Source: an uncultured Alphaproteobacteria bacterium (GTDB lineage Bacteria > Pseudomonadota > Alphaproteobacteria > Puniceispirillales > Puniceispirillaceae). Taken from it: a stretch of 5,423 nucleotides of DNA. This document shows positions 1 to 5,423 of the stretch, piece after piece (position 1 is the first letter of the stretch; each line of letters begins with the position of its first letter). A program made the position numbers and the translations under genes. Location of the stretch: positions 1-5,423 of the forward strand of contig CAJYBL010000112.1 of NCBI GenBank assembly GCA_913064995.1, written 5' to 3'. The notes beneath the pieces were generated by a model, which searched no databases, was not told the DNA's origin, and saw only the letters and a program-made list of their open reading frames with translations.

Positions 1-25
1 TGGCTCAGCATTTTTTTTTTTTTTT
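1..25 (+). terminator. Possible 3' half of a Rho-independent terminator (arm plus T15 tract)
   Basis: The window opens with a ten-base arm, TGGCTCAGCA, followed immediately by 15 consecutive T residues at 11-25. A GC-rich arm running straight into a long T tract is what the downstream half of an intrinsic terminator looks like. It would end a plus-strand gene lying left of the window. The matching 5' arm (TGCTGAGCCA) would have to lie before base 1 and cannot be seen. The competing reading is that the minus strand here is the start of a gene after hrcA, with the tract encoding a lysine run (ATG at 29-27). The visible bases cannot decide between the two. Confidence 0.35.
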
Positions 26-99
26 CCATCACGATTTTAATCAGGGCGGTAGGTTTTCAACTGAAGCCAAACTCGTTTCACGCTTGACGTGGAGTTGGC

Positions 100-136
100 A
101 AAAACACAGACAAAGGCGGTAGAAATTACTAACGCC
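100..136 (-). terminator. Candidate terminator downstream of hrcA
   Basis: On the minus strand, 63 bases past the hrcA stop, GGCGTTAG (136-129) can pair with CTACCGCC (122-115). The stem is eight base pairs with one internal mismatch, around a six-base loop (128-123). The transcript then continues TTTGTCTGTGTTTTT (114-100), a T-rich but interrupted tract. This suits a weak intrinsic terminator for hrcA. The mismatch and broken T tract keep confidence low. The plus-strand octamer GGCGGTAG of this stem also occurs at 45-52, where I see no partner arm nearby. Confidence 0.35.
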
Positions 137-198
137 ATCCAAAGCTGGGTCAGATCACTTTAAACCGCGTTGTAAATCATCACGCAGAGAATAGATCG

Positions 199-1257
199 TC
201 AACGGCCCAAAACGCGATCAATCGCCTTGCTTGTATAATCAACCATCGGGATAATCCGCGCGTAATTCATATGGCGCGGCCCAAGAACGCCAATCGCTCC
301 GATGATCGACCGGTCATTATTACGATAAGGCGCAATCACCAATGAACAGCCGGTGCTGGCAAAAAGATTGTTTTCAGCGCCAATGAAAATTTTCACCCCA
401 TCGCCATCACGTGTTGCATCTAAAAGCCGAAGCGCATTTTCGCGCGCCTCTAGCGCATCAAATAACCCACGAATTTCATCAAGACCTTCAGCCGCCTGAA
501 TATCATCAATAAGATTGGCCTGCCCACGCAAAATAAGCGCCGCATCATCACCACCAATACCATCTGACCAGATGCCAAGCCCCTGTTCGACAAGCACTGT
601 GGTCAGCTCGTCAAGTTCGGCCTTATGTTGGGCAATTTCATTTCGGATCAGGCTTGCTGCATGGATCATGCTGTTATTTTTCAATTTGGCATTCATATAA
701 TTCGCAGCGCGCGTCATCACTGAAGCTGGCACACCAGCTGGTAAATCAATTAACCGGTTTTCAACCTGCCCGTCCGACCGCACCAAAACCGCCAAGGCCC
801 GATCAATGCCGATTGGCACAAATTCAAAATGTTGTAACTCGGCCTCGCTGCTTGGCGACAAGACCAGACTGGCGCAATTCGACAGCCCCGACAGAGTTTT
901 GCTGGTTTTATCAAGAAGTTGGTTGAGGCTAATTCCACGCGCCGCACATTCGCTGTCAATTGATTGGCGCTGCTCTGGCGGAACATCTCGGTTAAATTCC
1001 ATCAGGCCATCAACAAAGAGCCGAAGGCCGGTTTCGGTTGGCACACGGCCAGCTGATATATGCGGGGCAAATAAAAGCCCTGCATCTTCAAGATCGCTCA
1101 TCTTGCTTCGGATCGAGGCGGGCGAAAAGTCAAATTTACCTGATTGAGCAAGCCTGCTTGACCCAACCGGCAAACCATCTTCCAAATAGGCCGCGACAAG
1201 CTCATGGAAAATTTCCAGGCTCCGCGGTTTTAAGTCCTTTATGCTGGAATCTGTCAT
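199..1257 (-). CDS. hrcA: Heat-inducible transcription repressor HrcA
   Basis: HrcA is the cytoplasmic repressor that binds the CIRCE operator upstream of chaperone genes such as groESL; in characterised systems its activity depends on GroEL. The 352-residue product has the usual family length. The N-terminal winged-helix region (about residues 10-75) carries the motif SPASIRSKMSDLEDAG (45-60), then PHISAGRVPTETG (65-77) and FVDGLME (81-87). The C-terminal HrcA domain shows GQANLI (245-250), IFIGAEN (290-296) and GPRHMNYARIIPMVDYT (326-342), all hallmarks of the family. The ATG at 1257-1255 gives the expected N-terminus, but no Shine-Dalgarno sequence precedes it, and a possible promoter lies immediately upstream. 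The gene is divergent from rph. In many alphaproteobacteria grpE follows hrcA; here 170 bases follow before any possible start, and grpE is not demonstrated. No CIRCE operator is seen nearby, so autoregulation is not supported. Identification is secure. Confidence 0.97.
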   Translation of the reverse strand: MTDSSIKDLKPRSLEIFHELVAAYLEDGLPVGSSRLAQSGKFDFSPASIRSKMSDLEDAGLLFAPHISAGRVPTETGLRLFVDGLMEFNRDVPPEQRQSIDSECAARGISLNQLLDKTSKTLSGLSNCASLVLSPSSEAELQHFEFVPIGIDRALAVLVRSDGQVENRLIDLPAGVPASVMTRAANYMNAKLKNNSMIHAASLIRNEIAQHKAELDELTTVLVEQGLGIWSDGIGGDDAALILRGQANLIDDIQAAEGLDEIRGLFDALEARENALRLLDATRDGDGVKIFIGAENNLFASTGCSLVIAPYRNNDRSIIGAIGVLGPRHMNYARIIPMVDYTSKAIDRVLGR

Positions 1258-1263
1258 CCAGAA

Positions 1264-1293
1264 AATTTAGGATAGGTAAAGCCGTTTGGTCAA
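1264..1293 (-). promoter_or_regulatory. Candidate hrcA promoter close to the start codon
   Basis: Reading the minus strand, TTGACC (1293-1288) matches five of six bases of the -35 consensus. After an 18-base spacer comes TAAATT (1269-1264), which matches four of six bases of the -10 consensus. Only six bases separate this -10 from the hrcA ATG, so transcription would start at or next to the A of the start codon. That agrees with the missing ribosome binding site and would make a leaderless mRNA. The -10 is weak, so the assignment is tentative. I found no convincing heat-shock sigma (RpoH-type) promoter in the same gap. Confidence 0.35.
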
Positions 1294-1374
1294 TCGAAGA
1301 AACGGGGATGCGGCAATTTACCTTATCCCTTTACTTCACTGGCATATCGCTTTAACCAGCTCGAACGCTGCAGC

Positions 1375-1380
1375 AAAGGA
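1375..1380 (+). promoter_or_regulatory. Ribosome binding site of rph
   Basis: AAAGGA lies eight bases upstream of the ATG at 1389, which is good Shine-Dalgarno spacing and supports that start. No clear promoter for the rph cluster could be picked out in the rest of the 131-base gap: it is AT-rich around 1315-1350, but no -35/-10 pair stands out. Confidence 0.75.
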
Positions 1381-1388
1381 TATTTATC

Positions 1389-2117
1389 ATGACACGCCAT
1401 TCCGGCCGCGCCATTGGCGCGCTTCGCTCTGTTTCACTTGAACCATCTGTATCGCTTCATGCTGAAGGATCATGTTTTGCCAAATTTGGCAATACACATG
1501 TGCTTTGCACAGCATCAATTGACGAGCGCGTCCCTGCATTTTTGCGCAATAGCGGCAAGGGCTGGGTAACCGCTGAATATGGTATGTTGCCACGTTCGAC
1601 TCATAGCCGCATCGACCGGGAAGCGGCACGCGGCAAACAAGGTGGCCGCACTCTTGAAATTCAACGTCTGATTGGGCGCTCGCTTCGCGCTGTTACCAAT
1701 CTTGGCACTCTTGGCGAACGCCAGATCAAAATTGACTGTGATGTGATTCAAGCGGATGGCGGCACGCGGACAGCCGCCATCACTGGCGCATGGGTTGCGC
1801 TGCGGATTGCCTGCGAAAAATTGCTTTTGGCAGGCGCGATCACTCAATCACCCCTAGCCGGTCAGGTGGCCGCCATTTCATGCGGCATCTATCAAGGCCA
1901 AGCTGTTCTGGATCTTGATTATGAAGAAGATAGCGCCGCTGAAATTGACGCTAATTTCATTCTTACCGCCGATGGCCAGCTTGTTGAAATTCAAGCAACT
2001 GGGGAAGAACATCCTTTTTCAAGGGCAAGCCTGAATGCAATGCTGGATTTAGCCGAAACCGGGTGCAATAACCTGTTTGATCTGCAACGCTGTGCGGTTC
2101 AAAATGCTGGTTTTTAA
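1389..2117 (+). CDS. rph: Ribonuclease PH (tRNA 3'-end phosphorolytic exoribonuclease)
   Basis: RNase PH removes nucleotides downstream of the CCA end of tRNA precursors, using phosphate as the attacking group and releasing nucleoside diphosphates; the family works in the cytoplasm as a ring-shaped hexamer. The 242-residue product is full length and collinear with E. coli Rph. Visible family blocks are HAEGSC (24-29), GWVTAEYGMLPRSTHSR (58-74), KQGGRTLEIQRLI (83-95, with the conserved Arg87), CDVIQADGGTRTAAITGAW (117-135, with the phosphate-binding Gly-Thr-Arg at 125-127), and EEDSAAEID (179-187), whose Asp181 and Asp187 correspond to the acidic catalytic/metal residues of the PNPase-RNase PH fold. 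The start is supported by AAAGGA upstream. It is the first gene of the rph-rdgB-hemW cluster; rdgB follows after 30 bases. No damage is seen: the C-terminal part, which is frameshifted in E. coli K-12, is intact here. Confidence 0.98.
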   Translation: MTRHSGRAIGALRSVSLEPSVSLHAEGSCFAKFGNTHVLCTASIDERVPAFLRNSGKGWVTAEYGMLPRSTHSRIDREAARGKQGGRTLEIQRLIGRSLRAVTNLGTLGERQIKIDCDVIQADGGTRTAAITGAWVALRIACEKLLLAGAITQSPLAGQVAAISCGIYQGQAVLDLDYEEDSAAEIDANFILTADGQLVEIQATGEEHPFSRASLNAMLDLAETGCNNLFDLQRCAVQNAGF

Positions 2118-2135
2118 AAAGCCCGAACGAAGACT

Positions 2136-2140
2136 AAAGG
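2136..2140 (+). promoter_or_regulatory. Ribosome binding site of rdgB
   Basis: AAAGG sits seven bases before the ATG at 2148, in the 30-base gap after the rph stop. It fixes the rdgB start, and the gap is too short to suggest a separate promoter. Confidence 0.65.
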
Positions 2141-2147
2141 TCCGATC

Positions 2148-2768
2148 ATGACCAATCGCCAATTTACCGAAGACACGCTTGTCATTGCCACGCATAATGC
2201 TGGCAAGATGCGCGAAATTGGCGCACTATTTGCCGGTTTTGATATTCATATTTTATCGGCTGCTGATCTTGGTCTTGTTGAACCTGATGAAACTGAAACC
2301 AGCTTTACCGGCAATGCGATCTTAAAGGCACGCGAAGCGGCAATGGCCTCGGGCAAGCCAGCACTTGCCGATGATTCGGGTTTAGCGGTGGCAGCCCTTG
2401 ATGGTGCCCCAGGAATCTATTCGGCACGCTGGGCCGGGCCGAATCGTGATTTCAACCTTGCCATGGATGCTGTCAAAACCGAGCTTGCAAAAACTGGCAG
2501 CATGGATCACAAGGCTGAATTTATTTGTGCGCTTGCCATTGTCTGGCCAGATGGAGATGTGGTTTGCGTCGAAGGCAAGGTGAAAGGCCAGCTTATGTTT
2601 CCAGCGCGCGGCACAATGGGATTTGGCTTTGATCCGATTTTTCAACCCGATGGTCACAAGATCAGTTTTGGCGAAATGAACCCTGATGCCAAACATGCCA
2701 TGAGCCATCGCGCCGACGCATTTGCGCAATTGCTAGCACGCTGTTTTGGCAAAGCCGATGCCCGGTAA
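2148..2768 (+). CDS. rdgB: dITP/XTP pyrophosphatase (RdgB/HAM1 family)
   Basis: This enzyme hydrolyses non-canonical purine triphosphates (dITP, ITP, XTP) to the monophosphate and pyrophosphate in the cytoplasm, keeping deaminated purines out of DNA and RNA. The 206-residue length is normal. The nucleotide-binding motif THNAGK (15-20) lies near the N-terminus. LADDSGL (73-79) contains the Asp pair that includes the catalytic base, followed by the conserved APGIYSARWAG (87-97). RGTMGFGFDPIF (154-165) and SHRADAF (186-192) complete the base-recognition and active-site blocks, ending in the family Ser-His-Arg. The start at 2148 has a good ribosome binding site. The 3' end overlaps hemW by 11 bases with the chosen hemW start, so the two are probably translationally coupled. 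All key residues I can check are present, and I see no sign of degeneration. Confidence 0.97.
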   Translation: MTNRQFTEDTLVIATHNAGKMREIGALFAGFDIHILSAADLGLVEPDETETSFTGNAILKAREAAMASGKPALADDSGLAVAALDGAPGIYSARWAGPNRDFNLAMDAVKTELAKTGSMDHKAEFICALAIVWPDGDVVCVEGKVKGQLMFPARGTMGFGFDPIFQPDGHKISFGEMNPDAKHAMSHRADAFAQLLARCFGKADAR

Positions 2769-3969
2769 AACACAATCGATGGTTTTTGATCAAGCCAGCA
2801 GGCCTTTTGCGCTTTATCTTCATTGGCCTTTTTGCCGCGCCAAGTGCCCCTATTGCGATTTTAATTCCCATGTCAGCAATGATGTCGATACCGAGACTTT
2901 TGGCGATGCGCTTTGCTCCGAAATGACCCATATGGCGTCATTGATGCCATCACGCCCACCCCTATCAAGCCTGTTTTTTGGCGGTGGCACGCCATCATTA
3001 ATGCCACCTGCATTGGTTGAAAGATTGATCCGCCATGCTGAAGATTTATTTGGCTTTATCGGTGATATCGAAATTACCGCCGAAGCCAACCCGACCTCGG
3101 TTGAGGCTAAAGCCATGCTGGGGTTTCAAAAAGCCGGCGTGAACCGTGTTTCGATGGGAGTACAATCTCTTGATGATCTCGGTTTAAAATTTCTAGGCCG
3201 TGAACATTCGGCGGCCGATGCGCTAAAAGCGCTTGATAAGGTTAACAAGGCATTTGACCGCGTTTCGATTGATTTGATTTATGCGCTTCCCGATCAAAGC
3301 CCGAAAGCATGGCAAGCCATGCTTAGTCAGGCACTATCATTTGATCTTGGGCATTTGTCTCTGTATCAATTGACGATTGAAAACGGAACCGTTTTTCATA
3401 CAAGGCAGCGGCGTGGTGAGGTCATGGCACTTAATGATGACCGCGCTGCCGATCTTTATGAAATGACGCAGCAAATGACCAATGACGCAGGCTTGCCATC
3501 TTATGAGATTTCTAATCATGCAGCACTTGGTCAGGAATGCAGGCATAATCTAACCTATTGGCAAGCTGGTGACTGGCTTGGTGTCGGGCCTGGTGCGCAT
3601 GGACGGTTTGCGCTGTTTGATAAGTCTAAAAACCTTGCGATCCGCAACGCCACTGTGACAAGACGCAATCCAGCAGGATGGTTAGATGCAGTGGCGGCAA
3701 AGGGCCATGGCATCGACGAGACGCAAATTGACTCACCGGCTGATTGGGCTAGCGAAATGGTGATGATGGGGCTTCGCCTGACAAACGGAATAGACCTTGG
3801 CGTGATCGAAAATCTTTGTGGGCCATGTGGTGACTGGCTTTACGGAGATGGCGTTGAACAGGTGATTGCGGCTGGCTGGCTTAAGCGCATGCCAAATCAA
3901 TCCACATTAATCGCCAGTGATGATGGGCGGTTGCGGCTAAATCATATTTTATCGACAATTCTGCGCTAG
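2758..3969 (+). CDS. hemW: Radical SAM heme chaperone HemW
   Basis: HemW binds heme and delivers it to target enzymes. Members were long annotated as oxygen-independent coproporphyrinogen III oxidase (HemN), but studied HemW proteins lack that activity. With ATG 2758 the product is 403 residues. The iron-sulfur/SAM motif is C26-RAK-C30-PY-C33-DF; the next cysteine typical of HemN (CxxxCxxCxC) is replaced by Phe35, favouring HemW. Further blocks are FFGGGTPSL (73-81), EITAEANPTS, GVNRVSMGVQS, SIDLIYALPDQ, HNLTYW (263-268) and GVGPGAHGR (275-283), then a C-terminal HemN_C-type region with MMGLRLTNGID. An additional CGPC pair lies near residues 354-357. Start choice is uncertain: TTG at 2746, ATG at 2758 (overlapping rdgB by 11 bases) and ATG at 2779 are all in frame, and none has a clear ribosome binding site. 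All lie before the conserved FALYLHWPFC block. The gene is the last of the cluster and convergent with the next one, 20 bases away. Confidence 0.95.
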   Translation: MPGKTQSMVFDQASRPFALYLHWPFCRAKCPYCDFNSHVSNDVDTETFGDALCSEMTHMASLMPSRPPLSSLFFGGGTPSLMPPALVERLIRHAEDLFGFIGDIEITAEANPTSVEAKAMLGFQKAGVNRVSMGVQSLDDLGLKFLGREHSAADALKALDKVNKAFDRVSIDLIYALPDQSPKAWQAMLSQALSFDLGHLSLYQLTIENGTVFHTRQRRGEVMALNDDRAADLYEMTQQMTNDAGLPSYEISNHAALGQECRHNLTYWQAGDWLGVGPGAHGRFALFDKSKNLAIRNATVTRRNPAGWLDAVAAKGHGIDETQIDSPADWASEMVMMGLRLTNGIDLGVIENLCGPCGDWLYGDGVEQVIAAGWLKRMPNQSTLIASDDGRLRLNHILSTILR

Positions 3970-3970
3970 C

Positions 3971-4004
3971 CCAACGGCAAATTTAGCTTTTAAATTTTGT
4001 TTGG
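3971..4004. terminator. AT-rich palindrome between converging genes, possible weak terminator
   Basis: AAATTTA (3979-3985) and TAAATTT (3991-3997) form a perfect seven-base-pair stem with a five-base loop. The outer CCAA (3971-3974) and TTGG (4001-4004) could extend it after a small internal mismatch. It begins just after the hemW stop and covers the last codons of the convergent gene, where a bidirectional terminator would be expected. The stem core is AT-only and no clean T tract follows on either strand, so it is a poor intrinsic terminator and may be chance in AT-rich sequence. Confidence 0.22.
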
Positions 4005-5423
4005 TGCCGGACGAATGATCTTGGCCTCGCCCTCATTGATTTTGCGCAATTCAAAACTGCGGATATTGCGGCCGTTTGGCAGTAGGCGAAAAGCCCCACT
4101 GTAACCTTGAAACCCGCTATTACTGACAAGCTGTTTTGACCAATCGCGGTGATTTAAGTTTGCCAAAGCCGCCACAAGCGCCATCGCATCAAACCCCACC
4201 CGCGCCAACTGGCCTGCAGGTTCTGCCCAGATTTCAGTCCAGTCAGCATCAAAACGCTTATCAAGATTGCTTGGCCGTGTTGAAAACAACCCGCCTTGAA
4301 GCGATGGTTCAACCAAAAGCTGGTGTTGATTCCAAAGGGCATTGCCAAGATAAAGCGCACGATCAGGCCCAACATCATAAAAGGCAAGAACTGGCGCGGT
4401 ACGAAGCGCAAAATCTGGATCACCAGCAAAAATCACCGCATCAAACGGGCTTTCGGCAAGTGGTGCTTCATCAATTGGCGCTGTATAGCGGGTAAAAGTG
4501 CGAATGGCATTTTTCAGATTGGTTTCATCGGCAAGTTCATCATCGCTTAGCACGCGCACCGCTTCGGGCGTTAACCCAAAATCGGCCAAACGTTGGCTTG
4601 CATGCGTCAATAGACGCTGCCCAAAAAGCGAATCTTGCGCAATCAAAGCAAAGCGGCGCTTGCCCTCGCTGACCGCATGACCAAGCAAACCATCAAGCTG
4701 CTGTTCGGGAAGATAGCCCATCAACCAGCGATCGGCACTGGCAACATCGACATTATTTGACAGCAATAGCATTGGTGGCCGCGAGCGATCATCACGAAGC
4801 TGATCCGTGACAACGCGTGCTTGCTTCACCGCATCGGTAAAAAGCGGACCAATGAAAATATCAACATCACTATTCAAGCCGATCATTGCCGCATTGCCAG
4901 CAGTTTCACCGCCCTTTGTGTCGAGAAATAAAATCTCGATCTTGGGATTATTGATTTTGAATAATGCCATTTCAATGCTTCGCCGGATTTCCATGCCAAG
5001 CGCTGCATATTCACCACTTAATGGCACTAAAAGCCCAACACGAATAACACCATCACCTTTTGGTGGCATCTCAAAAGCCGGCTTAAAACTTTGCGACCGA
5101 ATCTTACTTGATAAAAGCGCAAAAGCCATATCAAGCGCATCATCACTAAGTGATGGGTCGGCGCCAAACGGTATCGTTGGTTCGGTGGTTTCAATCACTT
5201 TATCACCGGTTTGAAATTGCCAGATGATCGAATCCATGATGGCATTTGCCGCGGCAAGGTCGGTTGTGCCGTCCTGATCAGGCTTTTTTAGATCAGAAGA
5301 TCTATCTGGCGGCATCCGATTGATTGCTGATCTGGTCTGGTATGATGATTCGGCTAAATCTGGTTTTGATATATTTGGTGTTGGTACGGGTGATGCTTGT
5401 TGAATTTGTGGTGAAGAGGCTGT
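3990..5423 (-). CDS. Penicillin-binding protein activator, periplasmic-binding-fold lipoprotein (5' end outside window)
   Basis: This belongs to the LpoA/YraM-like family, which shares the type 1 periplasmic-binding fold; in gamma-proteobacteria LpoA is an outer-membrane lipoprotein that activates the peptidoglycan synthase PBP1A. The role in this organism is inferred from family. Counting from the internal Met at 5315, the fold begins with RVGLLVPLSGEYAALG (92-107), followed by a strand ending FLDTKGG (130-136), DIFIGPLF (152-159), LLLSNN (183-188), RWLMGYLPEQQ (196-206) and RRFALIAQDSLFGQ (220-233). The second lobe contains DAVIFAGDPDFAL, LGNALWNQ and ARVGFDAMALVAALAN, all typical of this family. 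The reading frame stays open from 5315 to the window edge, adding 36 codons rich in Ser, Pro, Gln and Ala and without a signal peptide. The Met at 5315 is therefore probably internal, and the lipobox cysteine should lie further right. The gene converges on hemW. Confidence 0.88.
   Translation of the reverse strand, partial: TASSPQIQQASPVPTPNISKPDLAESSYQTRSAINRMPPDRSSDLKKPDQDGTTDLAAANAIMDSIIWQFQTGDKVIETTEPTIPFGADPSLSDDALDMAFALLSSKIRSQSFKPAFEMPPKGDGVIRVGLLVPLSGEYAALGMEIRRSIEMALFKINNPKIEILFLDTKGGETAGNAAMIGLNSDVDIFIGPLFTDAVKQARVVTDQLRDDRSRPPMLLLSNNVDVASADRWLMGYLPEQQLDGLLGHAVSEGKRRFALIAQDSLFGQRLLTHASQRLADFGLTPEAVRVLSDDELADETNLKNAIRTFTRYTAPIDEAPLAESPFDAVIFAGDPDFALRTAPVLAFYDVGPDRALYLGNALWNQHQLLVEPSLQGGLFSTRPSNLDKRFDADWTEIWAEPAGQLARVGFDAMALVAALANLNHRDWSKQLVSNSGFQGYSGAFRLLPNGRNIRSFELRKINEGEAKIIRPAPNKI

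Noticed and set aside
79..91. Short CACG-N5-CGTG inverted repeat in the gap downstream of hrcA
   Set aside because: A four-base-pair stem is expected often by chance, and no T tract or repeated copy supports a function.
806..1147. Plus-strand open frame of 113 codons inside the hrcA region
   Set aside because: It is antisense to hrcA, where every family motif is intact, and its Ser/Arg-rich translation resembles no domain I know.
1318..1388. Possible promoter hexamers for rph (TTTACC, TTTACT, CATATC)
   Set aside because: No pair combines acceptable hexamer matches with 16-18 base spacing, so no promoter was called even though one is expected in this gap.
1702..1710. TTGGCACTC, one mismatch from the left half of the CIRCE operator
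   Set aside because: It lies inside the rph coding sequence and no GAGTGCTAA-like right half follows at the required spacing, so it is coding sequence by chance.
1515..1847. Minus-strand open frame of 110 codons across rph, and a similar one at 2382-2729 across rdgB
   Set aside because: Both are mirror frames of strongly conserved enzyme genes and have no motif or ribosome binding site.
4136..4495. Plus-strand open frame of 119 codons
   Set aside because: It lies wholly antisense to the well-supported activator gene, its translation has a shadow-like composition with no recognisable motif, and nothing suggests it is translated.

Overview
The window looks like an ordinary chromosomal housekeeping segment from an alphaproteobacterium with roughly balanced GC. 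The main evidence is gene order: hrcA lies divergent to an rph-rdgB-hemW cluster, an arrangement common in Alphaproteobacteria, followed by a penicillin-binding-protein-activator-type lipoprotein. The base composition and compact spacing would suit a marine lineage such as SAR116, but that is an impression, not a result. I see no mobile element, phage gene, CRISPR array, tRNA or rRNA, and no convincing new multi-gene system.

Layout, left to right. Positions 1-198 hold no complete gene. They contain a 15-base T tract (11-25) directly after a GC-rich arm at the window edge, and a hairpin (115-136) that could terminate hrcA. Positions 199-1257 (minus) encode the heat-shock repressor HrcA. The 131-base divergent gap 1258-1388 contains a possible hrcA promoter placed so that the transcript would begin at the start codon, and the rph ribosome binding site. 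Positions 1389-3969 (plus) carry rph (RNase PH), rdgB (inosine/xanthosine triphosphate pyrophosphatase) and hemW (radical-SAM heme chaperone). They are separated by 30 bases and then overlap by 11, so they probably form one transcript. From 3990 to the right edge (minus) lies a convergent gene for a periplasmic-binding-fold penicillin-binding protein activator. Its reading frame stays open to the last base, so its true start and expected lipoprotein signal lie outside the window.

The rph cluster joins unrelated housekeeping tasks: tRNA 3'-end processing, nucleotide-pool cleaning and heme delivery. HrcA regulates chaperone genes elsewhere, and no intact CIRCE operator is visible here. The most useful points for re-examination are the truncated 5' end of the activator gene, the T15 tract and what it belongs to, the possibly leaderless hrcA transcript, and the hemW start codon.
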